Positions 54,554-63,448 of a stretch of 64,000 nt of DNA are shown here, in pieces. Positions within the stretch are counted from its first letter, which is position 1, and each line of letters starts with the position of its first letter. The DNA is taken from positions 186,001 through 250,000 of the forward strand of contig NZ_WUBR01000001.1 in NCBI RefSeq assembly GCF_009807005.1, given 5' to 3'. The DNA is from Aurantiacibacter rhizosphaerae. Lineage in GTDB: Bacteria > Pseudomonadota > Alphaproteobacteria > Sphingomonadales > Sphingomonadaceae. The position numbers and the translations under genes are program-made. Below the pieces are notes generated by a model, which saw nothing but the letters and a program-made list of their open reading frames with translations, made no database searches and was not told the DNA's origin.

Positions 54554-55708
54554 ATGCGAGTACCCAATCTTGGTGAGACGGAATTGTTGGTCCCCCTGCA
54601 CGAAGGCATGTTCGAAATGCCCATGTGGGACACGTTCCTCAAAAGGCTGAAGCAGGTAACCGCCTGCGACAGCGCCAGCCTGCTGATCCACGCGCCCGAT
54701 GCCGTTTCCGCTATCCAGCTTTCCGCAGGCTCCGCCACGCCCGCGCCAGGCTTGCAACAGCTGTTCGATGCGCGCCTCGATTCGGGACGGGATTCGGGAC
54801 GGGATTCGGGACAAGATGCGGGACGGGGTGGGGCAGAACCGATGCGCGCGCGATCCATGCGCGAAGGGCGCGTCTATAGCCTGGCGGAGCTGCTGGACTT
54901 GGGGGAGGAGCAGCGCGATTTTGCGCGCAAGGTGCTGGATCCGCTGGACCTGCGGCATATGCGATCGGTGCGGCTGGGCGATCCCAGCGGCCTTGATGCC
55001 TGGCTGGTGCTGACATCGGCGGAGGAGATTGCCCCGTCCGCCAGCGCATTGCTGACCGCGCTCCTGCCGCATATGCGGGTGGCGCTGCGCGTGCTGGCCC
55101 GGCTGGAGCAGGAGAAGGCGCGCGCATCGATGACGGCGGGCGCGTTCAGCCACATCGATTTCGGCTGGATCGCGGTGGACCGGCGGTGCCGCGTGGTGGA
55201 TATGGATGAACAGGCGCAGCGCTTCCTCAGCCGGTCCGCCGCGCTGCGGCAGGGGCCCTATGGCAGGCTGACCCCGCTATCGCCCGCGATTGACCGGCAA
55301 TTGACGATACTGGTGAAATCCTTTGCGGAAAAGCCCGACGCCCGGCCGCGCGCGGTCAACCTCAGTCAGGACCCGTGGATCGACATTCTCGTCTCACCCG
55401 TGCGGGTCACGTCGCTGTCAGTCGGGGGGAAGGCGGTGGCCGTGGTGTATTTCCGCGGCGATCAAAGCTCTTCGGCAGACAGGTGCCAGCAATTGATCGA
55501 CATGTTCAAGCTGACGCAGAGCGAGGCGCGCTTTGCATGGTCCATCGCGCAGGGCATCTCGATTGCCGACGCCGCCGAAAAACACGGCCTGACGATCGAG
55601 ACCGCGCGCAATTATTCAAAGAAGATCTACGCCAAGACGGGTGCGCGCGGCCAGGTGGATTTCATGCGCCGCGTGCTGACCAGCGTGGTGGCCATCACGG
55701 TGCACTAA
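54554..55708 (+). CDS. LuxR-type helix-turn-helix regulator
   Basis: 384-residue protein from ATG 54554 (alternatives TTG 54518 and ATG 54530 fall inside the promoter/operator). The C-terminal 60 residues are a LuxR-like HTH: FKLTQSEARFAWSIAQGIS, DAAEKHGLTIETARNYSKKIYAKTGARGQVDFMRRV. The N-terminal part (about 10-200) is a sensory region with LLVPLHEGMFEMPMWDTFLKRL; it is not the acyl-homoserine-lactone domain. A short 4-residue repeat (SGRD type, near residues 76-92) interrupts the N-terminal domain. Divergent from cysD, so sulfur assimilation is a candidate target. The start codon, if 54554, would be close to the transcription start (leaderless or short leader). Confidence 0.8.
   Translation: MRVPNLGETELLVPLHEGMFEMPMWDTFLKRLKQVTACDSASLLIHAPDAVSAIQLSAGSATPAPGLQQLFDARLDSGRDSGRDSGQDAGRGGAEPMRARSMREGRVYSLAELLDLGEEQRDFARKVLDPLDLRHMRSVRLGDPSGLDAWLVLTSAEEIAPSASALLTALLPHMRVALRVLARLEQEKARASMTAGAFSHIDFGWIAVDRRCRVVDMDEQAQRFLSRSAALRQGPYGRLTPLSPAIDRQLTILVKSFAEKPDARPRAVNLSQDPWIDILVSPVRVTSLSVGGKAVAVVYFRGDQSSSADRCQQLIDMFKLTQSEARFAWSIAQGISIADAAEKHGLTIETARNYSKKIYAKTGARGQVDFMRRVLTSVVAITVH
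54781..54828 (+). repeat. 12-bp in-frame tandem repeat in the LuxR-type gene
   Basis: Four consecutive 12-bp units: TTCGGGACGGGA twice (54781-54804), then TTCGGGACAAGA and TGCGGGACGGGG. Each unit encodes four residues (SGRD or a variant), so copy-number change keeps the frame and alters a linker length. Confidence 0.85.
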
Positions 55709-55722
55709 ATTGTAAGCAAACC

Positions 55723-55830
55723 TCAGGCGGCGAGGATAAGGGCCAGCCCGCAGCCGCACACGATAATGCTGCGCATCAGATCCATCGGATCGGAGAGCGT
55801 TTCGCGTGTCAGGGCAAATGCGTGGGCCAT
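55723..55830 (-). CDS. Possible 35-residue membrane peptide
   Basis: ATG 55830 to TGA 55723. The N-terminal half is polar (MAHAFALTRETLSDPMDLM) and the C-terminal half is a hydrophobic stretch (SIIVCGCGLALILAA) compatible with one membrane helix. It fills the 161-bp gap between the LuxR-type gene and the agmatine deiminase gene, on the same strand as the latter. No clear ribosome site. The family is not recognised; it could be a chance frame. Confidence 0.35.
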   Translation of the reverse strand: MAHAFALTRETLSDPMDLMRSIIVCGCGLALILAA

Positions 55831-55869
55831 GTTCAGCAGACTAGGCGCCAAATCCTAACAAATTGTTAA

Positions 55870-56850
55870 TTAAGCCATAGGGACATGCTGGCTGGCGCAA
55901 TGGAAGCTGCCGCCGCCCGTCAGCACGGCATCCGCACGCAGGCCCACTGCTACGCGTCCGGGGAAGAGATCGCTCACGGCGGCCACGGCATCATCATCAT
56001 GCGTGCTGCCATAGGTGGGCACTACCACCACATCATTGCAAATGGCAAAGTTCATGTAGCTGGCAGGCTCTGCCTCGTCGCCTTCGCCCATCCAGCCGGG
56101 GGAGGGGATGTCACGCACCTCCAGCCCGAAATCCTGCGCGCGGGCGCGAGCGTCTTCATATACGGAAGTGTTGGGATCGTCAGCCGAAGTGGCGCGGGGA
56201 ATGGCGATAACCCCTTCGCCCACCATGCGCGCCAGATTATCGACATGGCCATCGGTGTGATCGCCCGCCAGCCCATCACCCAGCCACAAGATACGATCGA
56301 AGCCGAGATCGCGCTGCAAATTGGCCCAGATATCCTCGCGGGTAAGCGAGGGGTTGCGATTGGGGTTCAGCAGGCATTGCTCCGTCGTCACCACCAGCCC
56401 GGTGCCGTCGCTCTCCACCGCGCCGCCTTCCAGTATCCAGTCGGCGCGTGAATAGGACAGGCCGCCCGCTTCGGCCAGCGAAGGTCCGGTATCCTGGTCC
56501 CCCTCCAGCAGGTACTTGCCGCCCCAGCCGTTGAAGCCGAAGCCCTGCGCGCGGCGCTGGCCATCGGGGCCGAGCACGGTCAGCGGGCCGGTGTCGCGGA
56601 TCCAGATGTCGCCATAGGGGTGTCGCTCAAATTTCACCGCACCCGAAACAAGGTCTTTCGCGCGCATTTCGGCGGTCGCATCGCGCACCACCAGCCGCAC
56701 CTGCTGCCCGGTTTCGGCAACGGCATTGGCGAAGGCTGCCATCTGCTCCTGCGCAGGGGAGAGGTTCTCCTCCCACAAGTCGCCATGGGCGGGGAAGCCG
56801 ATCCAGATCCAGTCCTGCTTCGCCCATTCGGCGGGCATACGAAATGTCAT
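55870..56850 (-). CDS. aguA: Agmatine deiminase
   Basis: Hydrolyses agmatine to N-carbamoylputrescine and ammonia, on the route from arginine to putrescine. The 326-residue guanidino-group-modifying enzyme keeps MPAEWAKQDWIWIGFP at the start, the RDTGPLTV block (in DIWIRDTGPLTV), the catalytic His in GDHTDGHVDNLARMV and the nucleophilic cysteine in GGGSFHCASQHVPMA near the C-terminus. ATG 56850 lies 4 bp after the peptidase stop; an upstream in-frame ATG at 56913 would be inside that gene. No N-carbamoylputrescine amidase gene is adjacent. Confidence 0.93.
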   Translation of the reverse strand: MTFRMPAEWAKQDWIWIGFPAHGDLWEENLSPAQEQMAAFANAVAETGQQVRLVVRDATAEMRAKDLVSGAVKFERHPYGDIWIRDTGPLTVLGPDGQRRAQGFGFNGWGGKYLLEGDQDTGPSLAEAGGLSYSRADWILEGGAVESDGTGLVVTTEQCLLNPNRNPSLTREDIWANLQRDLGFDRILWLGDGLAGDHTDGHVDNLARMVGEGVIAIPRATSADDPNTSVYEDARARAQDFGLEVRDIPSPGWMGEGDEAEPASYMNFAICNDVVVVPTYGSTHDDDAVAAVSDLFPGRVAVGLRADAVLTGGGSFHCASQHVPMA

Positions 56851-56854
56851 GTGG

Positions 56855-58498
56855 TCAGCAGCCTTCTTCACTTGCAGCACAGCTTGCCTGACGCACGGCG
56901 CGGAATTCGTCACCCTCGTTCCATTCGGGCCAGTCGGTGGTGCTGCCCAACGCGCGGGCGAGGCGGTAATAGAGGTCCAGATCCTGCATCAGGCCGGACC
57001 AGTCCCAGTTCTCGTCATATTCATCGTCGGGCGCGTGATAGGCGCTGGCGCGGTATTCGGCTTCCAGGGCCTCCCCGCGCGCAGTGCCGCCGTCCACGAG
57101 GTCCAGCCCCGATTTCACATAGAACATCGGCACGCCGCGCTTCACCAGCGGGAAGTGGTCGGATCGGTAGTAATAGCCAGCTTCGGGTGCGGGATCGGGC
57201 GAGGCGGTGCGCCCCTGTGCCGCCAATGCGGCAGCGAGGTAATCGTCAAGCTCGCTTTTGCCGCCGCCGCGCACGTTTACATCGCGCGTCTCGCCGCGAA
57301 CGGCGATGCCATCCATGTTGATGCCGCCCACCGTCTGGCTGAGCGGGTAGACCGGGTTGGCGGCATAATATTCCGCGCCCAGCAGGCCCGATTCCTCCGC
57401 CGTCACGGCCAGGAACACCAGGCTGCGATCCAGCGGAGGCGATTGGTGCTGCGCCTGCGCCAGGGCGACCAGCGCAGCGGTGCCCGTCGCGTTGTCGACC
57501 GCGCCGTTGCAGATATCATCGCCCGCATCATTGGGAATGCAGCGGCCAAGGTGATCCCAATGCGCGGTGTGCAGCACGATCTCGTCAGGCCGCGTGGCCC
57601 CCGGCAGAATGCCGATCACATTGTTGGAGGTGTAGCGGCGGGATGAATTGGTGAAGCTGGTGGCAACGGGCATACCGAGCGAAACCGCCTTGAAACCGGG
57701 CTGGCTGGCGGCTTGCACCATTGCGCCAAGGTCCATGCCTGCCGCCTGGAATATCGCGGCGGCGGTGTCGTTCGATACCCAGCCGTTCATCGCCGTCTGG
57801 TCCGATCCGTCGCCGCCGGTATCGGTATAGGCCTGCGCGCCGGTCCAGCTGCCTTCCACCACGTTCCAGCCGTAGCTGGCGGCGAAATCCTCATGCACGA
57901 TCAGCGCGGCGGTGGCGCCCTGCCGCGCGGCTTCCTCGTATTTGTAGGTCCAGCGTCCGTAATAGGTCATCGCGCGGCCGTTGAAGGGGCCTTCCAGCGT
58001 GTCCTCCGCGAAATCCGCGTCGTTGATGAGGATCAGCGCGGTCTTGCCCGTCATGTCCACGCCGGCATAATCGTTCCAGCCGCGTTCGGGCGCGTTGATG
58101 CCGTATCCCACGAACACCAGCTCACTATCCGCGATGGTGGTGGCGGGTACCTGCCGATAGCTTACGCCGACCCAGTCCTTGCCATGCTCGAACGAAAGAT
58201 CGCCCACGGTCAGCGGGGCGAAATCGCTGCCGGTGATTTCCACCAGCGGCACCTTTTGCAAATAGCTGTCGCCATTGCCCGGCTGCAGGCCTGCGGCGGC
58301 GAATTGCTGCACCAGATAGTCTACCGTCTTCTGTCCGCCGGGTGTGCCTGGCTTGCGCCCTTCGAACGCATCGGAAGACAGGGTGCGCACGTTTTCCTGC
58401 ACGGTTTCCAGCGATATCGGGGCTGTCGGCGTGCCGGCAGGAACGGTGGCGCATGCGGCCAGCGAGAGCACTGCAAGCGGGCTTGTGAAACGGAGCAT
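56855..58498 (-). CDS. M28 family metallopeptidase lipoprotein
   Basis: 547-residue zinc aminopeptidase. A lipobox SLAACATVP (Cys16) indicates a lipoprotein acting in the periplasm or at the outer membrane. A protease-associated domain (about 120-270) is inserted before the catalytic part. The M28 ligands are visible in LHTAHWDHLG, NGAVDNATGTAALV, VTAEESGLLGAEYY and YRSDHFPLVKRGVP. The C-terminus has a Cys pair (SCAASEEGC). It probably trims peptides for uptake. It is 4 bp upstream of the agmatine deiminase gene and may share its transcript. Confidence 0.92.
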   Translation of the reverse strand: MLRFTSPLAVLSLAACATVPAGTPTAPISLETVQENVRTLSSDAFEGRKPGTPGGQKTVDYLVQQFAAAGLQPGNGDSYLQKVPLVEITGSDFAPLTVGDLSFEHGKDWVGVSYRQVPATTIADSELVFVGYGINAPERGWNDYAGVDMTGKTALILINDADFAEDTLEGPFNGRAMTYYGRWTYKYEEAARQGATAALIVHEDFAASYGWNVVEGSWTGAQAYTDTGGDGSDQTAMNGWVSNDTAAAIFQAAGMDLGAMVQAASQPGFKAVSLGMPVATSFTNSSRRYTSNNVIGILPGATRPDEIVLHTAHWDHLGRCIPNDAGDDICNGAVDNATGTAALVALAQAQHQSPPLDRSLVFLAVTAEESGLLGAEYYAANPVYPLSQTVGGINMDGIAVRGETRDVNVRGGGKSELDDYLAAALAAQGRTASPDPAPEAGYYYRSDHFPLVKRGVPMFYVKSGLDLVDGGTARGEALEAEYRASAYHAPDDEYDENWDWSGLMQDLDLYYRLARALGSTTDWPEWNEGDEFRAVRQASCAASEEGC

Positions 58499-58604
58499 CT
58501 ATTTCCTTTCAGGCGAAATCATTGCCCATGTGGCATTGGCGCAGCGCCGGAGCAAGCATCACGGGGCTTGAAGCAGGCAAGGCACGAGGGCAGGAGCCGT
58601 AGCG

Positions 58605-61268
58605 ATGACATTTGACTGGCAATCCGCCCTGAATCGCGCCCGCGCGCACTCGCCCTTTCTGAAACGCGCGATGGAAAGCCGCGCCGAACTCGTATCGCTG
58701 ATGGGCGATGGCAAGGGGGCAGAGGCGCTGGCGCTGGCAAAGGGCGCGGGGGAGGGGATCGAGGATACCGGCGTGGCCCTGCGGCGCGAGCGGCTGTCGC
58801 TGGCATTGGTGCTGGCGGTGGGCGATCTTGCCGGGGCGTTTGACCTCGACATGGTGATGGCAGAGCTTTCCGGCTTTGCCGACCGCGCGCTGGATGCAGC
58901 GATGCTGGCCGTGGTGCAGCGCCGGGTGGAGGGCGCGGACACCAGCGGCTTTTCCGCGCTGGCGCTGGGCAAGCAGGGCGCGGGCGAGCTCAATTATTCG
59001 TCCGACATCGATCCCATCCTGCTGTTCGATCCCGCACGGCTGGCCCGGCGGGAGCGGGACGAGCCGGCGGAGGCCGCGCAGCGCTATGCCCGGCAATTGG
59101 TGGAGCTGCTGGGGCAGCGCACGGGAGAGGGTTATGTGCTGCGGGTTGACCTGCGCCTGCGCCCGGCCAGCGAGGTGTCGCCGCTCGCCATCCCATTCAA
59201 CGCGGCCATCTCTCATTACGAAAGCAGCGCGCTGGCGTGGGAACGGGCCGCCTTCATCCGCGCGCGCGCTGCGGCGGGTGATGTGGCGGCGGGGGAGCAT
59301 TTCCTCGATGAAATCCGGTCCTTCGTGTGGCGCAAGAGCCTGGATTTCACCGCTATCGAGGAAGTGCGCCGCCTGACCATGCGCATCCGCGAGGCTTACG
59401 AGGGCACGCGCGAGGTTGGCCCCGGCTTCGATATCAAGAAGGGTCGCGGCGGCATTCGCGAGATCGAGTTCTTCGCCCAGACGCACCAGCTGATCTACGG
59501 CGGCCGCAATCCCGCCCTGCGGCGGCGCGGCACGCGTGCGGCGCTGGATGCCTTGGCCGAGGCGGAGATTATCGCCAGCGAGGATGCCCGCGTGCTGGGT
59601 GAAAGCTACGATGCCCTGCGCATCATCGAACACCGCCTGCAAATGGTGGACGACCGGCAGACCCATTCCCTGCCCGACACCGCGGAAAAGCTGGACAATG
59701 TCGCGCAATTGCACGGCCTGCCCGATGGGCCTGCGCTGGTGCAGCATGTGCACGCCATTTGCGAACGCGTGGCCGCGCGATACGACGATTTGCTGGGAGA
59801 GGACGAGGAGCAGACCTCCACCAGCGTCACCGTGCCGGCCGAGCTGCGCGAACGCTTCGATGCGCGCACACAGCATTGGCGCGGTTCGCTGCGGGCGCTG
59901 CGTTCGGAAGAGGCGCGCATGGCTTTCGATGCGATCAGCGACGATCTACTGTCGGCGCTGGCCGGGGCGCCCGATCCAGATCACGCGATGACGCGGTGGG
60001 AAACGCTGCTGGAACGCCTGCCCACCGCCATCAACCTGTTCCGCCTGTTCGAACAGCGCCCCGGCCTGCTGGACCGGGTGCTGCGCATTCTCACGCTGGC
60101 GCGCCCGCTGGCCGATGCGCTGGCGCGGCGTCCTGAACTGCTGGATGCGCTGATCGATCCCAATGCGCTGGACCTGCCCGGCCCGGTGGGCACGCTGGCC
60201 CAGCGCATGCAGGCGAGCGAGGACAGCGATTACGAATCGCGGCTGGACCGGCTGCGGCAGGTGGTGGGGGAGGAACGCTTCGCCCTTGGCGCGCAGATGG
60301 TGGAATGCCGCCACGATCCGCTGAACATCGCCGAAGGCCTGTGCCGCGTGGCGGAGGCTGCGGTGCAGACAGGCGCAGATGCCGCCATCGCCGATTTTCG
60401 CGCCAAGCACGGAGAGATCCCCGGCAGCGAGCTGGTGATCCTGGGCCTTGGCCGATTGGGCGGCGGTGCGCTGACCCATGCGTCAGACCTCGACGTGGTG
60501 TTCCTGTTTACCGATCCTGAGAAGAGCGGCGTTGAATCGGACGGCGATCGCCCCTTGTCGGTGACGCTGTATTACAATCGCCTCGCCACCCGCGTCACCG
60601 CCGCGCTCAGCGTGCCCACGGCAGAAGGAGCCTTGTATGAGATCGATACGCGGCTGCGCCCGCAGGGGAAGCAGGGTCCGCTGGCGGTGGGGTTTGAATC
60701 CTTCCAGCGTTACCAGCGCGAATCGGCCTGGACGTGGGAGCATATGGCGCTGGCCAGAGCCCGCCCGATTTACGGCAGCGATGAAGCGCGCGACAGATTG
60801 TCCGGCCTGATCCGCGATGTCCTGTGCGAAACGCGCGATCCGCAGGTGCTGAAGCAGGACGTGCTGCATATGCGCGGAGAGATGCTGAAGGCAAAGCCGC
60901 CGCGCGGCCCGCTGGATGTAAAGCTGATGCGCGGCGGATTGGTGGATTCCGAATTTCTCGTCCACTACCTGCAATTGCGGGAAGGGCTGGGCTTCAACCC
61001 CGCGATGGAAAAGGCGATTGCCACGCTGGCAGAACACGATCTGCTGCCGCAGGATTATGCCGGCCACCACCTTGCCATCACCCGCTACCTTGTGGCCGTG
61101 CGCCTGTTCGCGCCCGATGGTACGGAACCCGCGCCCGCCACGCGCGCCGTGCTGGCGCAGGCCTGCGGAGAAGACAGTTACGAGGCCCTGTTGCAATCGC
61201 TGGCGCAGGCACGCCAGGGCATTGCCGCGCAATGGGCCAGGCATCTTGGCGAAACACTGGAGATTTAA
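58605..61268 (+). CDS. glnE: Bifunctional glutamine synthetase adenylyltransferase / adenylyl-removing enzyme
   Basis: 887-residue regulator of glutamine synthetase activity. It has two nucleotidyltransferase domains: the N-terminal deadenylylation domain with GAGELNYSSDIDPILLFD (about residues 125-142) and the C-terminal adenylylation domain with GGGALTHASDLDVVFLFTD (about 617-635). Linker helices with KKGRGGIREIEFFAQTHQL and its C-terminal counterpart VKLMRGGLVDSEFLVHYLQL follow each. It is slightly shorter than the enterobacterial protein, as usual in sphingomonads. Followed after 3 bp by the peroxiredoxin gene. Confidence 0.96.
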   Translation: MTFDWQSALNRARAHSPFLKRAMESRAELVSLMGDGKGAEALALAKGAGEGIEDTGVALRRERLSLALVLAVGDLAGAFDLDMVMAELSGFADRALDAAMLAVVQRRVEGADTSGFSALALGKQGAGELNYSSDIDPILLFDPARLARRERDEPAEAAQRYARQLVELLGQRTGEGYVLRVDLRLRPASEVSPLAIPFNAAISHYESSALAWERAAFIRARAAAGDVAAGEHFLDEIRSFVWRKSLDFTAIEEVRRLTMRIREAYEGTREVGPGFDIKKGRGGIREIEFFAQTHQLIYGGRNPALRRRGTRAALDALAEAEIIASEDARVLGESYDALRIIEHRLQMVDDRQTHSLPDTAEKLDNVAQLHGLPDGPALVQHVHAICERVAARYDDLLGEDEEQTSTSVTVPAELRERFDARTQHWRGSLRALRSEEARMAFDAISDDLLSALAGAPDPDHAMTRWETLLERLPTAINLFRLFEQRPGLLDRVLRILTLARPLADALARRPELLDALIDPNALDLPGPVGTLAQRMQASEDSDYESRLDRLRQVVGEERFALGAQMVECRHDPLNIAEGLCRVAEAAVQTGADAAIADFRAKHGEIPGSELVILGLGRLGGGALTHASDLDVVFLFTDPEKSGVESDGDRPLSVTLYYNRLATRVTAALSVPTAEGALYEIDTRLRPQGKQGPLAVGFESFQRYQRESAWTWEHMALARARPIYGSDEARDRLSGLIRDVLCETRDPQVLKQDVLHMRGEMLKAKPPRGPLDVKLMRGGLVDSEFLVHYLQLREGLGFNPAMEKAIATLAEHDLLPQDYAGHHLAITRYLVAVRLFAPDGTEPAPATRAVLAQACGEDSYEALLQSLAQARQGIAAQWARHLGETLEI

Positions 61269-61271
61269 GAC

Positions 61272-61751
61272 ATGAGCGAGCAGCAATTACCGGGCGAAGG
61301 CGACATGATGCCGGACGTGGCGATGGAAGGCGCCGATGGCGCGGCCATCAAACCGTCGGACTATCGCGGGCAGAAACTGGTGCTGTTCTTCTACCCCAAG
61401 GACATGACGCCGGGCTGCACCACCGAAAGCGTGGAATTCAGCGCGGCAAAACCGGAGTTCGAGGCGGCAGGCACCGCCGTGGTGGGCGTATCCAAAGACC
61501 CCTACGCCCGGCATGAGAAGTTCATCGCCAAGCACGACCTTGCCGTGCCCCTTGCTTCAGACCCGCAGGAGGATGGGCTGGCCGATGCGCTGGGCATCTG
61601 GACCGAAAAGAAGATGTACGGAAAAACCTTCATGGGCATGGTGCGCACCACGTTTCTGGTGGATACCGAAGGCCGCATCGCGCGCGTCTGGCGCAAGGTG
61701 AAGGTGAAGGGGCACGTGGACGAAGTGCTGGCAGCCGCCCAAGCTTTGTAG
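61272..61751 (+). CDS. bcp: Bcp-type thioredoxin-dependent peroxiredoxin (1-Cys)
   Basis: 159-residue peroxidase that reduces H2O2 and organic peroxides. The peroxidatic cysteine is Cys49 in KDMTPGCTTES; VLFFYPKD and VRTTFLVDTEGRIARVW are also conserved. The resolving cysteine found five residues later in E. coli Bcp is absent, and no other cysteine exists, so it must rely on an external thiol. The gene lies 3 bp after glnE and 11 bp before the DUF455 gene, so all three form one unit. Confidence 0.94.
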   Translation: MSEQQLPGEGDMMPDVAMEGADGAAIKPSDYRGQKLVLFFYPKDMTPGCTTESVEFSAAKPEFEAAGTAVVGVSKDPYARHEKFIAKHDLAVPLASDPQEDGLADALGIWTEKKMYGKTFMGMVRTTFLVDTEGRIARVWRKVKVKGHVDEVLAAAQAL

Positions 61752-61762
61752 AGCCCACCCGC

Positions 61763-62551
61763 GTGGCTGACCTTTCTGAGGCAATCCGTACTGCCCTGCT
61801 GACAGGCGACAAGCGCGCCAAGGTAATGGCCACGCGCGCGCTGGTGCGTGACTGGCGCAAGGGCAGGCTGCCCGGCGGCTTTACCGTCAGTATGCCTGAT
61901 AGCCCGGCATGGCCGGATGGGCTGGAGGTGTTGCCGCCGGGCCGGATGCCAAAACGCGGGAAGGGCGGCAATGCGCGCAATCGCATCGCCTTGTGGCACA
62001 GCCTTGCGCATATAGAATTCGTCGCCATCGATCTGGCGCTGGATATCGTGGGCCGCTTTGGCGCCGAGATGGGCGATGCCTTCATCGCCGATTTTCTTGG
62101 CGTTGCGGCGGATGAGGCGATGCATTTCGCGCTGATCGATCGCCACCTTGCCACCATGGGGGCAGGCTATGGCGATCTGCCGGTGCATGACGGGCTTTGG
62201 CAATCGGCGATGGATACAGCGCATGATGCAGCGGCGCGGCTGGCCATCGTGCCCATGGTGCTGGAAGCGCGCGGACTGGACGTAACGCCCGCCACGCTGA
62301 ACCGGGTACGATCGCAGGGCGATTCGCGCGGTGCGGCGATTCTCCAGCGAGTCCTTGACGACGAAATCCGCCACGTTTCTGCGGGCGCAAGCCATTTTAC
62401 GAAGGTGTGCGTGCAGCGCGGCATAGAGCCGAAAAACCACTGGAAAAGGTTAGTAAAAACTTACTTTCGGGGGGTGCTGAAACCACCGTTCAACGACTCG
62501 GCGCGTCTTGCAGCCGGTCTGTCGCGCGATCTCTACGCTGGTATTGCGTAG
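61763..62551 (+). CDS. DUF455 ferritin-like protein
   Basis: 262-residue four-helix-bundle protein of the DUF455 group. The putative di-metal ligands lie in LAHIEFVAIDLALD, AADEAMHFALIDRH, MVLEARGLD and LDDEIRHVSAGA, the ExxH pattern shared with MiaE-like and other non-haem di-iron enzymes. The start is GTG 61763. The function is not established; as a guess it is an oxidative or tRNA-hydroxylase-like enzyme. It follows a peroxiredoxin, which is compatible with oxygen chemistry. Confidence 0.88.
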   Translation: MADLSEAIRTALLTGDKRAKVMATRALVRDWRKGRLPGGFTVSMPDSPAWPDGLEVLPPGRMPKRGKGGNARNRIALWHSLAHIEFVAIDLALDIVGRFGAEMGDAFIADFLGVAADEAMHFALIDRHLATMGAGYGDLPVHDGLWQSAMDTAHDAAARLAIVPMVLEARGLDVTPATLNRVRSQGDSRGAAILQRVLDDEIRHVSAGASHFTKVCVQRGIEPKNHWKRLVKTYFRGVLKPPFNDSARLAAGLSRDLYAGIA

Positions 62552-62700
62552 TTAAGGAATCCCATCATACCTCACAATTATCGAGACGGCGGATGGTTCC
62601 GGGGGTCTCGGCAAAAAACAGATGCGAAGCGCCATTTGGGCCAGCTCGCCGCAAAATTGTAGGGCGCTTGAACAGCGCCTGACGAAGCAAAAGGGATCGT

Positions 62701-63363
62701 ATGCTCGTCAAGATAGCAACCATTCTCGCCCTGGGCACTGCGGCTGTCGCCAGCCCTGCCATGGCTGAAGAAACAGGCGTGATCAACGCGGCAATCGTGG
62801 CTCAGACCCCTTTGGGTGATGCCAGCGAATTCAACGAACTTTTCGCCAGCTGGGAACAGCTTGAAGATGGTGGCCGCGTTACCGCCACCGGTGAAATCAT
62901 CGCAGCGCCGCGCACCGCCGTTTCGGTTCCCTCGCGGATGCCGGTTGACGGTGTGAAGCTCACCAGCTCCTTCGGCATGCGTAACCACCCGATCCTGCGC
63001 CAGCGCCGCCAGCACAACGGCGTCGATCTCGCCGCCCCGCGCGGCACGCCGGTGTATGCCACGGCTGATGGCATGGTTGAAATGGCCCAGTACTATGGCT
63101 CTTACGGCAATTATGTGCAGATCGGCCACGGCGGCGACGTGGAAACGCGTTATGCCCACCTGTCCAGCTACACCGTTCAGGATGGTGAGCAGGTCCGCAA
63201 GGGTGACCTCATTGGCTATGTCGGTTCCACCGGCCGCTCCACCGGCCCGCACCTGCATTATGAAGTCCGCGTCTCCAGCGAGCCTGTGAACCCCATCCCC
63301 TACATGGTGGCTCACATCGAAACTTCGGATGACGAACAGGCTGCACGCGGCGGTCCTGAATAA
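62701..63363 (+). CDS. M23 family metallopeptidase (LytM-like)
   Basis: 220-residue exported endopeptidase that would cleave peptidoglycan peptides. A signal peptide covers about residues 1-22 (ASPAMAEE). The LytM domain (about 80-195) keeps the zinc ligands His105 and Asp109 in HNGVDLAAP, and His184/His186 in GPHLHYEVR, plus His153, so it should be an active enzyme and not a degenerate EnvC-like activator. ATG 62701 follows AAAGGGA. The 149-bp gap before it contains a small hairpin GGCGCT/AGCGCC (62663-62679). Confidence 0.93.
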   Translation: MLVKIATILALGTAAVASPAMAEETGVINAAIVAQTPLGDASEFNELFASWEQLEDGGRVTATGEIIAAPRTAVSVPSRMPVDGVKLTSSFGMRNHPILRQRRQHNGVDLAAPRGTPVYATADGMVEMAQYYGSYGNYVQIGHGGDVETRYAHLSSYTVQDGEQVRKGDLIGYVGSTGRSTGPHLHYEVRVSSEPVNPIPYMVAHIETSDDEQAARGGPE

Positions 63364-63420
63364 GACCCACGCCAGAAGCGGCGCCTGTTACGGCGCACTC
63401 GACAATCTGAATTCGTGAAG

Positions 63421-63448
63421 CGGCTGCTAGTTTTCTAGCAGCCGTTTT
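63421..63448 (+). terminator. Rho-independent terminator after the M23 gene
   Basis: CGGCTGCTAG (63421-63430), a TTTT loop, CTAGCAGCCG (63435-63444) and TTTT (63445-63448). The 10-bp stem is perfect. It overlaps the stop codon of the converging galU (63427-63429). A weaker hairpin GCGCC/GGCGC lies at 63381-63396. Confidence 0.88.

Noticed and set aside
54554-55708. Quorum-sensing LuxR receptor
   Set aside because: The C-terminal HTH is LuxR-like, but the N-terminal domain lacks the autoinducer-binding pattern and no LuxI synthase is nearby.
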